A model generated the notes under the pieces. The model was given only the letters and a program-made list of their open reading frames with translations, was not told the DNA's origin and ran no database searches. A stretch of 64,000 bases of DNA from Setomelanomma holmii (taxonomy: Eukaryota; Ascomycota; Dothideomycetes; Pleosporales; Phaeosphaeriaceae). This document shows positions 44,908 to 57,494 of this stretch, in pieces. The stretch spans positions 62,001 through 126,000 of the forward strand of contig ML978171.1 of the NCBI GenBank assembly GCA_010015745.1, in the 5' to 3' direction. The position numbers were made by a program, and so were the translations under genes. Numbering within the stretch: the first letter of the stretch is position 1; each line of letters opens with the position of its first letter.

Positions 44908-47900
44908 ATGCCTCTCTCTTTACTCTTCCGACAAATATGGACGCTAGCCTGGAAAGACCTCCTTGTTGTCATGAACCGAAAACGAAGATTTACCACAATA
45001 GTTCGCGCCTTCACCATTCCGACCATTTTCGTCGTTTACTTCGCCTTCATCATCAAAGTCTACTGGCCCAAAGAGACATATGGCATCGGTACACCAAGTA
45101 CCATCAGGCCCCTATCTGAAGCGATTCGCGACGCGCCGGGTGGTCGACGCACACTTGCCCTGTGCAACTACGGTTCGACTGGCGGCGACATCGACAGGGT
45201 CATTGAGCTCGTCACCGCCAAGGCAAATGGAACAGACGGTCACATCGTGCGGGTGCTGCACGATCCTGATGAACTGTTGACAGTGTGCAAATCTTCCCTC
45301 TCTGCGGTAACGAAGTGCTATGGAGCGGCCGAGTTCTATACGTCAGCAACGGAAGGTGGCATTTGGAACTACACGATCCGCGTCGATGGAGCACTTGGCT
45401 ATAAGATCAATGTCGAGAACAACCGCAACGATGCTGAAATTTTCCCCATTCCATTGCAGCATGCCATTGACACAGCTATTGCTGAAGTTGGCACAGGAAG
45501 TGGAGCCCGCCGTCTGCCTGACAACATCAAGGAGTACCCGTTTACATCAGAGACCCAACAGGAGTGGGATGACGATCTCGTCACAGACATTCAGAATGCA
45601 AATACGAAATACATCGCGGTCGTATGGTACATTGGTTTCATTGGCCTTTGTTACCAACTTGTGGGTGTCATGGCCACAGAGCGCGAGATGGGCATGGCTT
45701 CCCTGTTGGAGTCCATGATGCCGAATCTGAACAGATGGGAACCACACATGGCAAGGCTACTCGGACACTGGGTTGCATTCACCGTTGTACGTGCTTCGCA
45801 TGCCAAGATTAGCTCTTCACTGATGTTCTGGTGCTAGGTGTACTTCCCGTCTTGGATCATCATTGCCATCCTGGCCAAGGTGGGACTTTTCCCGGAGACC
45901 AATGCCGGCATCTTGATAATCTTCTACATCCTGACAGGGTTCTCGCTGAACTCGTGGTCCATTCTCGGCGCTTCCGTCTTCAAGCGAGCTCAGCTGAGCG
46001 GCATTACTGTCGCCGTCGTTACCTTAGTGCTGGGAGTAGTCGCCCAGATCTCTGCGAAGACTCTCTCGACTGCAGCCGTTGTCATACTCAGTATCATTTT
46101 TACGCCAATGGCATTTGTTTTCTTCCAAATCTGGCTGAGCCGCTGGGAGTACAATCAGATCACCCCAAACCTTGGACACGCAGCACCATGGGCCACGTGG
46201 AGAGTGCCTGGTATCGTCTTCTGGATCTGCATGCTTGTACACACGACTGTCTATCCGATCTTGGCTGCTTATGTTGAGCGCGCCTTATTCTACACCGACT
46301 CTCATCGGCGCAAGACCGTGTACGATGATAACGCACAACCCATCGTCCTGGAACATTTCACGAAATACTATCCACCGAACTGGTGGTTCCGTTATGTGGT
46401 TCCTCTCTTTGGGGTCCAGAAAAAAACTGTTCATGCTGTCAACGATGTCTCTTTGGCCCCAATGAAGGGTCAGATAATGTGCCTGGTTGGCGCGAATGGT
46501 ACCTGCTTCTGCGCCGTTTCTGGGGAAGATCACTAACATGTGTACAGGATGCGGCAAATCGACCACTTTAAACGCCATTGCTGGCCTTGGCGATGTCTCA
46601 AGCGGCTCGATCACTGTTAACGGGTTAGGTGGAATTGGCATCTGGCCGCAACAAAACGTTCTTTGGGAACACCTGACCGTAGCGCAACACGCCAAAATAT
46701 TCAACCGCATCAAATCGGTGACAACAAGTCCAAACGTGGACGCTGATATTAGTCAACTGATCTATGACTGTGGGCTCACGCACAAGGTCCAAGCGATGGC
46801 GGCCACCTTGTCTGGTGGTCAAAAGCGCAAACTTCAGCTGGTAAAGCATGGCTCGTTCGCTCGACTGTGCTGAATGCTAAAGATGACAGGTACTCATGAT
46901 GACTGGTGGAAGCCACGTCTGTTGCGTTGATGAAATCTCCGGCGGGCTTGATCCATTGTCTCGTAGAAAGATCTGGGACATCATGCTTGCTGCTCGAGGC
47001 ACACGGACGATCGTCCTGACGACCCACTTTCTGGACGAAGCTGAATTTCTTGCAGATCATATGGTGATCATGTCCAAGGGCGCCACAGTAGCAGAGGGTT
47101 CAGTGTCCGAACTCAAAAGCAAGCTGGGAGATGGCTACCGCTTCCGCTTCTCACATGGCACCGGCTATGACGACCTGCCTGACATCGATCATCTCTTCAT
47201 CGAAGATCATAAGGATGAGCTCTTCGACCAGACCGTATATACAGTTGCAGACGACAAGCGCTCGGTTAAGATCATCAAGGAGCTTGAAGGCCGGAACATA
47301 AAGAACTACCAGGTCACAGGTCCCACTATTGAAGAAGTCTTTATGAAGCTCGCAGAGGATCCTGATGTATCTTTCTCGCGAGGAGAGAAGTCGAGTCGCC
47401 GCAGCGGTCTCCAGCCTGTGTCGTCACACATCAAGGAGAAGAAAGCAAACGTGTCAACCGTCGAAACAGCAGATGAGCTACTTATGACTGGGAAGCCCAT
47501 CACCTTTGTTAAGCAGTCTTGGATTTTCTTCAAGAAGAGGATGACTGTCTTGAAGCGCAACTACTTGCCGTATACCTTCGCGTTCCTCATTCCTGTCATC
47601 GCCACTGCATGTATCGCCATACTGGTGAAGGACAAATCGTACCCGGGCTGTTCGCCGCGTCAACAAGCAAAAGAAGCCGACTTCGAGACGCTCAGCACCA
47701 AGAGCAATTACAAGCCCTTGCTTCTTGTAGGACCCAGGAGCTCGTTAACCAATGTCAACTTCACAGCATTTGCAAGCATGCTACCTGAGCAGTTCCGGAG
47801 CGGTGGCTCATCCTTGGGCTCGTTACAAGATTACATACAAGTCGTGGATACACTTGACGCGTACAACGCATATATCGCGGCGAATTTCAGCAAGGTCACG

Positions 47901-50074
47901 CCTGGTGGGTTCTTCCTGGGAGATGATCCTGTTTTCAGCTTCTACTCAGACCTCGGTTTCCTCGGTGTATACTCATCCATATTTATCCAAAACGCGGTCA
48001 GCATGCTCATGTCGAATACGACTATCGCTACGAGCTTCAAGTAAGCACTACGACCATATTCTCTGCCAGTACTGACATCCTAGGTCATTCAACGTGCCCT
48101 GGCCAGAGGATGCTACCAACCAGATTCAGTTCATTTTCTACTTCTGCCTCATTATGAGTTGCTACCCAGCATTCTTCGCTCTCTATCCCACTCGAGAGCG
48201 CCTTTTAAATATCAGAGCACTCCAGTACAGTAATGGGGCTCGTCCACTTCCACTTTGGTGGGTGTGCTCAATATGACTGAGCTGCTGGCATGCTTACATT
48301 TCTTAGGCTTGCATATTTGTGCTTCGATTGGCTTAACATTCTTATCACGAGTGTCATCATGATCATCATTCTCGTAGCATCCGCTCCGCACAATTGGTGG
48401 AATCCTGGATATTTGTTTGTCGTGCTGTTTCTATACGGCATCACGTCTCTGTTATGGGCGTACATGATCTCGCTAGTGGCCAAGTCACAGCTGGCTGCCT
48501 TTGCAATTGCCGCAGGGTCCCAGGCGTGAGTACATTTACGAGAACTCCAAGAAGGACTTCTAACGATATGCAGCCTTTTGCTTCTCATGTACTTCACTGG
48601 AATCATGAACATGCAGACCAACCTACCAGCTCACGAAGTCGATAATGCGCTCAAGATCTTCAACTTCACATTCAACCTCATCTCGCCAATAGGCAATTTA
48701 GTCCGGGCACTGATCATCTCCATGAACATGTTCAGCTCTCTCTGTCGAGGAAGTCCACCGGTCTTTGCCGAATATCCTGGTGAGATAACGCTTGACGGAG
48801 GTCCCATATTGTACCTCATAGGGCAGTCACTAGTCCTATTCCTCATTCTCATGACCAACGATCACAAATGGACAGCAGGTTGGAAGAACAAAGCTAAGCC
48901 AGCACCTGACGCCGAGGACCATCCTACTAGAGAGCCGGAAGTGTCTGATGAGATTCAGCGCGTCGCACATGCTACAGATGGCTTCCGTGCTCAAGACCTC
49001 ACGCGGACATTCAAACACCATAACGGCGGTATCATGACCGCAGTTGATGACCTCACCTTCGGTATCAAGAATGGGGAAGTTTTCGCCGTCGTGGGTCCGA
49101 ACGGAGCTGGCAAGTCTACCACGATCGACATGATACGTGGGGAGATACAACCATCTCAAAAGAGCGGATCGCTTCATCTTGGAAGCATTGACATGATGCA
49201 GGATCGCCGCTCGGCACGAGCCCGGATGGGTGTGTGCCCGCAATTCGATGCTGTCGACCAAATGACCTGCGTCGAACATCTCGAATTCTACGCTGGTATT
49301 CGTGGGGTATCAGATCCAATGCGCAATGCGCAGCAGATTGTGCGTGCGGTCGGACTTGAGCGCTTCGCGACTTCAATGGCATCCAAGTTGTCAGGCGGCA
49401 ATAAAAGAAAGCTGAGCCTGGGTATTGCCCTCATTGGCAATCCACAGCTCGTTCTTCTTGACGAGCCAAGCAGTGGTATGGATCCACTGGCGAAGCGCAC
49501 AATGTGGAAGACCTTGGCAGATTTTGTGCCCGGACGCAGTGTACTCCTCACAACACATAGTATGGAGGAGGCGGATTGCCTTGGAGATCGAGTCGGTGTT
49601 CTTGCGCAACGATTGTTGGATGTCGGCACCACTGATCATCTGCGTTATAAGCATGGGTACGGCTTCCATGTTCAATTGATCTGCAAGTCAGCACCGCACA
49701 CGACTACTGAAGAGATGAACATGGTCAAGAGATGGATCGAAGGACAGTTGCCACGAGCAAAGGAGGAGGGATATGCATACCACGGGCAAGTTCGATACAA
49801 CGTCCCGGCACTTGACCCGAACGTTGAGCCCAAACCCGCAGAAGCGGATGTTGCTGGGTTGTCGGTTGGCAAGCTTTTCGTATTGCTCGAAGAGAACAAG
49901 GACGAGCTCGGCTTGGAATTCTACAGCGTCAGTCCGTCGACCTTTGACGAGGTATTTCTGCGCGTCATGGAGAAACATCATGTCAGCGAAGAGGCGGCGC
50001 CAATCGTAAAGAAAGATTGGAAGTACTGGTTGAGAGCGATTCCCAAGACCTTGTGGCCATTTTTATTCATCTGA
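44908..50074 (+). CDS. Full-length ABCA-type ABC transporter
   Basis: Seven exons (44908-45786, 45838-46498, 46548-46840, 46890-48040, 48084-48257, 48307-48525, 48574-50074) give about 1625 aa in the order TMD1-NBD1-TMD2-NBD2. The first membrane segment (IPTIFVVYFAFIIKVYW) is followed by a large lumenal loop of about 200 residues and a helix bundle, as in ABCA proteins. NBD1 has Walker A GANGCGKST (about 512), signature LSGGQKRKLQL and Walker B VCCVDEISGGLDP. NBD2 has GPNGAGKST (about 1300), LSGGNKRKLSLG and LVLLDEPSSGMDP. ABCA proteins move lipids; the substrate here is unknown. Both sites look catalytically competent. All introns are 43-51 bp. Each junction was set by keeping the frame across a conserved segment. 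Confidence 0.92.
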
Positions 50075-50592
50075 GATTATACGAAGATCAAATCGTACTG
50101 ACGGCTGGAGATCAAACGCTAATTGTAACATAATGTCAATTTCTCGGAGCTCGTCAGCTGTGCCTGTACGGTGATGTGTGACGAGCTGCAGGAGATGAAA
50201 CCAATCCATAGTTTGCCAGACATATTTTCTGACGCCCAATCTGCGCAGTGGTCGACTGTTGTCGTGTCGGATAGTAGTCGCGCAGGTCTAAACCCACATG
50301 CAGGCGATGAAGAATCCTTGGCATTCTCAGCCCCAAACGAAATCGGGTACGATGGTCAGCACCTCGTCTACAAAAGATAAGCTAGAGACGTGAAAACTAG
50401 TTGTCGAGTTCGTATCGCTAGAACGAAAGCCTGCTGGAAATATGAGTTTCACCCAAGAGCAAATCAATGAGATGCGCCGAAAATGGGACGAAGACTTTCA
50501 GATGATATGGGTGTGGCACAATATCTGATGGGCAATAACCTATACCTAATCACGAAAACCAGGGGCCTACTCCACGGCGCAGATCACCATAG
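50075..50592. other. Intergenic region upstream of the HET pseudogene
   Basis: A short frame starting at 50442 (MSFTQEQINEMRRKWDEDF) could be a decayed first exon of the HET gene, but no splice path into it is convincing. A stop at 50590-50592 closes the HET frame upstream. Confidence 0.4.
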
Positions 50593-52815
50593 AACATCCG
50601 TCAACCGGGCCTTACTGGACCGGCAGCTGCGCTGGCAAAGAAGCTCGACCACGACCCTACATTTGCCTCCGCCGCACTCAATTCAGAGACATGCCTCGTC
50701 TGCTTCAATCTCGATCCGCGCGGCTATCCTTTCGAATCGACCGTCAGCGTGGACGGAATGACGCTATCAACCGCTGAACTACAATTTGTTGATAACGCAA
50801 TACGATACACCCGTATCAAGGATTGCGGGTGCTGTACGATGCTCACAGAAGTTGTCAAGAAGTTCTTTCCACTCTGGGACTATGTCATGGATGATGATTT
50901 ACCTGCCGCACCAAAGCTCACAACTATTGCTTTGACACAAAATCAGCCCGCATTGCTCATAGTTGAACATTGTGTCAATAGAAAGTTGAGCTACAGCGGT
51001 ATCGAGGTGTACAAAGACCGGTATTCTAATATGGAATTGCTTTCATCTCTAGGCTCTTTATAACCCATCGCGGACTCTTCACGATCAGAAGAGACCTTGG
51101 ACTTCATACGTGGATGTCTCAAAATCTGCACTGAAGGACCCTCTCGACATACACTGTGTATGCGAGACCCGGCTCATCGGCCAAAACGACTGCTACAGTT
51201 ATCATGGAAAATTTCCGAAGCGATTGTGCCCGAGGTGAGCCGTGGCATAATGTGGCGAAATGTCGAAGGTCATTGCGATGATTATGTTGCACTCAGCCAT
51301 TGCTGGGGCAAAGAACTACTACCAATACTCAAAAAGGCAAGTCCAAGTACAGAAGGCAATATTAAGGAAAGAAAGGAGTGGCCCAGCGCAAGCACCCTAC
51401 CGCAAACGTTTCAAGATGGCATGCGTGTCGCCCTTCGCTTAGAGGTGTACTATATTTGGATCGACTGCCTCTGCATCATACAAAATTGTGACGATGATTG
51501 GGCAAACGAAGCAAAGAAGATGGCCGACTACTACCAGGGCGCATATCTTACCATCGCTGCAGCATCGTCTAAAGCAGGAGCAGTACCATTCTTACGCCCG
51601 CGTCCGCTGGAATACCAACCTAAGAAGATACGTTTCTACGGACCAGAGAAGAAGTCCATCTTTAGGAAAGCGCTGGCTTCCAGACCTTCTTCCACTATCA
51701 AAGCCAAGCGATCTTCCGCTAGAGTAATGGGGAACACCAGCGATCAAACAGTCTCATGGGCCAGGACTGAGCCGGCCAATCCGAGGATCACCGGACCGCT
51801 TGCAACGAAGGCCTGGACGCTGTAAGAACATATCTTATCTACCAGGATCGTTTACTTCACGGATGAAGGCGTTCGATGGCAATGTCGGACGTACAATCTG
51901 AGCGAGGACCAAAGAGTATGCTTACCCGGTTACCTTCAGACATGGAATCAATTCGACGCGAATCCAGAAGCGAAACGAGACCAATTGCAGGTATTCTGGC
52001 GTCAAATACTTGTTGACTATACCTCTAGAAGTCTCACTCATCGGAAAGATGTCCTGATCGCCCAGGCAGGTATATCGGAATGAATGCACAAACTCCACCA
52101 CCAGCCATTTGTCGTTGGTCTCTGGGCAGATCGACTGATCGAAGACTTGTGCTGGATTGTTGCAGAGAAGCAGGGCAAGGAGTTTGCAGCCACACATTAC
52201 GACGATATCGAATTACTAACATGGAGTTGGATATCGGTTCGCTCTATGACCACTTATCCCATCATGGATGAAGCAGGCATCTTTACGCCTCGTAGCTTTC
52301 CTGTCATGCAAAACTGCGTCCTACATCCAGAAAATATCGATTTCAATCCTTTCGGCCGCGTCTTGGGTGGTACCATCGTTATCGCTGGTCCAGTCGTCGA
52401 GCCAGAGCTCGTTGTTTTCGGAAACAAGACATCCGCAAGTAATATGGCGAACATTCTATGCGAATCCTTCAACACGTATATCATCCAGGACACCCCACTG
52501 GTAGAAGACAAAGCGACCGGTCTTCTTGGCCTCATGCAATTCGAGACCGTACGGAGAATGCGACGCTCCATCCCATTTGTATTAGAAGATGCAAAATGCG
52601 CGACCAGGAGGACAGTGTACTGCATGTATCTTGGCCATTGGACTCCCGACGAGCAGCCGTACTCACTCTCTGGCGTGGAACACCGGTTCGTCCTTGTAAT
52701 AGCTCGATCGGCTAGAGTGCCTGATGCGTTTGAGCGCATCGGGATGGTGAAGAGTGATCAAGTGTATGAGAGACACTTTGAGGACGCCCCAGTGCTGCCA
52801 TTGTTGATTGTGTAA
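50593..52815 (+). pseudogene. HET-domain (heterokaryon incompatibility-like) gene with three nonsense codons
   Basis: One reading frame carries a full HET-type protein, interrupted at 51061-51063 (TAA), 51823-51825 (TAA) and 52081-52083 (TGA). The order is a Cys-rich start (SETCLVCFNLDPRGYPF), then YVALSHCWG, YYIWIDCLCIIQ and MADYYQGAYLTIAAASS. Next comes AWTL-stop-EHILSTRIVYF, where the family normally has WTLQE, so CAA became TAA. The C-terminal part has PFVVGLWADRLIEDLCW. All three stops can be reached by a single C-to-T (or G-to-A) change. No frameshift is seen. HET proteins trigger cell death on fusion of unlike hyphae and diversify quickly. This copy is probably inactive. The true start is not resolved. 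Confidence 0.78.
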
Positions 52816-52933
52816 CCGGGAAACACACCACACGCCTATGTGCCAAGGCAGCCGGGCCAGTATGAAATTATCAACCGCGCTCTCATTGTCGGAATATAGA
52901 CTTTTTACGCTTCCAAAGACGTACGTTCAGATG

Positions 52934-54735
52934 TTAAGTAGCCAACGTCGAATATATCGTCTTCCAAAACTCAAGCTGTTCAACCCGCCAACCATCCTTC
53001 TCAACATGTGTATCCCCAACCTTGAACACCATATTCTGCTTCCCAAACTCATACGCCGGCCACTCTGGCATCTCACAATCATGATTCGGATCTAGATCAT
53101 GTACGAACGATATCCACGCACGAGACATCAGATTCGAGAACTCATAATACTCCGGATACGGCCCAATCCAATTCGTGTTATTCACACTTGCACTTGGCTC
53201 GATGTTGAAAACGTAGCATATTTCAGCGTAAAGTGTTGCGTACACCGGAGCTTCCGTGGCGACTAGCTCCATGATACCGTTCCACGGACTCTGGTCGAAT
53301 TGATACGAGTATGTTGGAAATCTGGATGAATGATATTGTGCTGTGGCTCGCGTGCCAGAGATGATTACCATGTCGCCTACGACGGCGGCGCCGCGCTTGT
53401 ACTGGTATCCCAGCCGCTCAAATCTCTCGCTACCGGTATTGAATGGACACCCTTTCTCAGGATGGTCGGGGTAGAGCTCTGCTAAACGTTGTACGGTCGA
53501 GGTGTTTAGTCCATAGCCCTGAGCAGATAGAAACGATTCGAAATCTGCGTCCGTATTCAGAGTTCCGCGCGGGCCGAAGAACGTTGGTGTGCCTTTGTCG
53601 GTGTTGGATCCTACTGGGATCGCGACGTCAGCAATGAGATCTTGCTCGTATGATTGGGATGGTAGATGTCGGAGGAAGTCGCCGTCGAGGACTGGTGTCA
53701 TGACTGCGGTCGCAAATGCCTCGAAGAGATCGTCGTAGGGGAGTTTTCGAAGGCAGGCTAGTGATGTTGTGGTGTTGGAGCAGCCGACTGCTTCGGTGAC
53801 GTTGTCGTATATCGGCTGATATGTCGTTGGCAGATCACTGATTGCATTGACTGTCTAGTCAGCAGGTAAAATTGAACCTCGTCGTCCAGTCATTACTTAC
53901 TTGGCCGCGCTATTGCAGTCCCACTCTGCATTATCGCCGCACGAAAAAGCCCCTCGTTCTGGCCATCGAATCCAACAAGATGATATCTTACACTGAACGC
54001 TCCAGCCGACTCGCCTCCAATCGTTACAGCATCTGGATCACCGCCAAACGCGGCGATGTTCTCGTGTATCCATTTCAGTGCGAGGCGCCGATCATACAGA
54101 CCGATATTCAATGCCCCGTCGTTAAGCATCTCTTTCGACGCCACGATGCCCCACCCTCCAACTCGATAATTCAGCGCGACAGCAATGATGGGCTTGTTGA
54201 TTGCGACTGAGGCATTGACTATATATGAGGTGTTATAGCGAGGATCAGCGGTACTTCCGGCTTGGAAGCCGCCACCGTAGATCCAGACGAAGACCGGAAG
54301 CTTGTCGTGTTTACCTGTTTGTTTTGGTCGGACAATGTCTAATGTGAGACAATCTATATGGGGTTTTTTTTAAAGACAAACATGTGTACAAATGGTTGTC
54401 CGAGGGCCGCATGTACCTTCTCCAAATGTCAATCCCTCGCTGAAGCCACCATACCCTGGACATGACGCGCTTCTCGTCGTTGCATCTTTGACACCACTTC
54501 AGCTTTCATGCAGTGATGCAGGATAGCGCAATCGAAAATCGCCCACTGGAGGCTGGGCGAATGGTACGCCAAGAAATAGCTCTTGTTCGACATTTGGAAG
54601 GTCAAAGCCGCGTAATGTTCCATTCTTGACATGCGCAATTGGTCCTTTGCTTTCGCCTGGCGTGTGAGGAGGATGTGCAGCAACAGTCGCGAATGCGACA
54701 AAGTGGACGAGTGCCTTGGGCAACATTGCAGACAT
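52934..54735 (-). pseudogene. Secreted type-B carboxylesterase/lipase with one nonsense codon
   Basis: Exons 54417-54735, 53901-54353 and 52934-53850 (about 562 codons) follow the carboxylesterase pattern. There is a signal peptide (MSAMLPKALVHFVAFATVAA), then NGTLRGFDLPNVEQELFLGV and PFAQPPVGDFRLRYPASL. After it come DCLTLDIVRP, WIYGGGFQAGS and nucleophile elbow GGESAGAFSV. A His-region C-terminus ends in FWKTIYSTLAT. The frame is broken by TGA at 54499-54501, between LHES and SGVKDATTRSASCPG. The family usually has Trp there, so TGG to TGA is the likely change. No splice donor lies close enough to remove it. Everything else is intact, which suggests recent loss or a readthrough or sequence-error question. 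Substrate cannot be predicted. Confidence 0.75.
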
Positions 54736-55566
54736 GCATTATTCCCTCGCCGAGTCTTGCTCTTGGCCTGTCACTATATATATACAATTAACGCTTGAGT
54801 TTACCATTCCTAAGCATACGTACAGCTTCATGAGATCGGCCTGCGGGCCGGGACATAACCCGACCACCATGGCTTCATTGTGGCGAGCCAACTTAATTGG
54901 CGAGAGGCCAGCCACATCAAGGTCGGTATTCTACATAAACAAAAATAGGAAAATAGTATTCGCGAGACGGTTCACAAACTTGTGGCACGTGCTTGACAGT
55001 CTTTTGCCTTTGGACTGGGTCTCCAGTCTCTGAATGTCGGGGTGCAGGGAAAGTGCGGAGAACTCTGCACGGAAACAACGACATCGAGTTACAGCCTTTC
55101 CGACTCCAAGACGATTGGCTGAAAACAAGTCACCGCTATGTAATATACAGGCTGCTGATCATGCCTATGACGTTGGCTATCTGTAGTTATTCATGGTTAC
55201 CTAAATTGCTGTATCATAACATACAATAGTGTTGGTGCATGAGATTCAAATATGAATCAAGTCGCTGTTATCGCTCTACCTTGAAATTGTAGTCAAGTAC
55301 CGCGCAAGGACTGACGCTAAGCTTAGAATTTGTCGCGAACTCATACTTCGTAAATTTGACGCGTCGTTCGTTATGACACCTCGCAACTTTCCCGGTCCGG
55401 CGCGTCTTGCCTCGAAAACCCCTGAGCCACTTCCAACATGATAGTCTCGGGAGGCAGATGGCCTTATATAGTTTACACCACTACCACAAGGATTCATCGC
55501 CAAGTTGATATCGAGACCTCTTTTTGCCTTGGGTTTAGAATATCAGATCGATTTAAACGGACAACA
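54736..55566. other. Divergent intergenic region
   Basis: About 0.83 kb between the esterase pseudogene start and the lyase-like gene start. It is more AT-rich than its surroundings. No feature is recognised. Confidence 0.5.
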
Positions 55567-56865
55567 ATGCTGAAGGCAAGAACTTTTGACATCTCGGCTA
55601 CCATATACTGACTCCAACAGGGTGCACATACCCTGGCTGCATTCGCAATTCTGGCACATAGTCTGATTCAAGATGTACCAGGCATTATTGGTGCCATACC
55701 ATCCATCAACAAGAATCAATACGATGTCACTCCCTACCTAAAGTCACGCCCATCCGACTTCGTTTATCCTGGAATGTGGCATACGCACGAAGATCTCGAG
55801 CGCATCAAGACCAACGTGCAAGCGGGAAAAGAGCCCTGGAAATCTGCATTCGATGCTTTCAGAGTAGACACATACTCTCTATCCAATTACACCATGCTCG
55901 GCCCGAAAGCAGTAATCTCACGAGGTCTGGTCAGCAACTACTCAACCTTCAGCACCGGCATGCGCGCAGCATGGCAGAATGCGCTGATGTGGTACATTAC
56001 CGGCGACCAGGCTCATGCCAAACTGTCCACCAGGATTCTCGATTCGTGGGGTTCCAATCTGACGGCCATCATCGGCTCCGACCGTTCGCTTCTGCTCGGA
56101 CTTGACGGCGATCTTTTCGTTAATGCTGCTGATATCATGCGCCATGAGGCTGGGTGGGTTGAGACTGGTTCTCAGTGGCAGGGTGACTCGGGCTTTTCTA
56201 TCCAGCTGTGTTGGCTCTTTTCTCGTCAGAGCACTGCCATTGGGCAAGCAAATTATGGAGTTGCGAGCATCAAGGCTTTGCTAAACTTTGCCGTCTTTCT
56301 TGACGATGTTCAGTTGTGGAATTACGCCATGAACGAACTGGTCAATCATCCTTGTGCCGGTCTATTTGCTTCATACCACCCTGAGACATGTCAGAGTGTT
56401 GAGTCGGGAAGAGACCAAAGTATGTCGACAATCGATAGTCCAAAGAGCATGTAGCTAACATACCTAGGTCATGCCCAGTCGGGTATCGGCTGGACAGCGT
56501 ACGCGATGCGCACTGCACAAAGTCAAGGCTCAGATCTCTTCAGCCTAGGCAACAACCTCCTCTTAAAAGGCGCCGAGTACTCGGCCAAGTCCAATCTCAA
56601 CAACACGGTGCCGCACGATCCAAATTGGTACCGTTGTGAGGCTGTCCTGGTGGGCGGTCCCTGGGAAAAAATCTCTACAAATGCTTTTGGCATTACGAAT
56701 CGAACGCCCATATGGGATCTGCTGCACTATGAGTATACTATGAAGAGAAATCTGAGTGCTCCGTGGACCGAGAGGGCTAGGGTTGCGGAGGGGTTTGAGG
56801 GTGCGGCTAAGCAGCCGTCGATTAATGACCATTCGAGCTGGGGAGAACTACTCTGGGCAGCTTGA
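55567..56865 (+). CDS. Secreted alginate-lyase-like (polysaccharide lyase superfamily) protein
   Basis: Three exons (55567-55575, 55621-56419, 56468-56865) give 401 aa. Exon 1 encodes only MLK. The first intron begins GCAAGA instead of GT and ends CAACAG. Splicing it yields a good signal peptide, MLKGAHTLAAFAILAHSLIQ. The mature part has HTHEDLERIKTNVQAGKEPW, a helical toroid-like region (AWQNALMWYITGDQAHA), HEAGW, and ESGRDQSHAQSGIGW. This is the pattern of the alginate lyase/heparinase-type (alpha/alpha)-toroid superfamily, with His and Tyr-rich loops as candidate catalytic residues. Fungi rarely meet alginate, so another uronic-acid polymer is as likely. The gene lies between two decayed accessory genes. 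Confidence 0.75.
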
Positions 56866-57494
56866 TGAAGTCGGAGGTTCAGAAATTCTTCCAGCTGTCG
56901 AGTCCTCATTATTTCCAGTGAGAAAGGATGACTCTTGCATGCGTCCTGATGTAAATTGCCGCTTTGGACTTATTTCCCCTGGTTTGATATTCTCAATTCT
57001 CTCACTTTTGAACGTCTTCATGAGCATCTGTGCTTCTATGGCCGGTTGGACACTGGATTTTAAGTCGCCGTTGACAGCTAGGTGCCATCACCCTTAGCAA
57101 CTATGCCTATGACCTGGCGATATGGTCGAGTATACGCCAGTATGCCTAACGTGAGGGCGTTAGATCAGCACAATGTATGAAAACCACAGTGTGCCAGAAG
57201 ACTTGTGCCTTGCTTACTCCAGTGATTCAGTATTCATGCCTCGAAAGTCAGGGAGACTACAAAGTGTGGTAATGCTCACGGGCTTGGTGGAGCCTTGAGC
57301 TGAGAGATTTTGTGATGCGAATAAGCGCAGCATTGATCACGCGACAGGCTTATACACTGAACATTGTGAAGTCGTCACCAGGCCTTAAAGGAAATTTGTC
57401 TGCACGCATCAATTCCTTGCCTCTTCTGAGCTCAAAAATCAAACGAATGAACCTAATACATGATCTCTGGGCAGTGATAGCCGTCCATAACTCT
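56866..57494. other. Intergenic region
   Basis: About 0.63 kb between convergent ends. Nothing supportable is seen. Confidence 0.5.
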
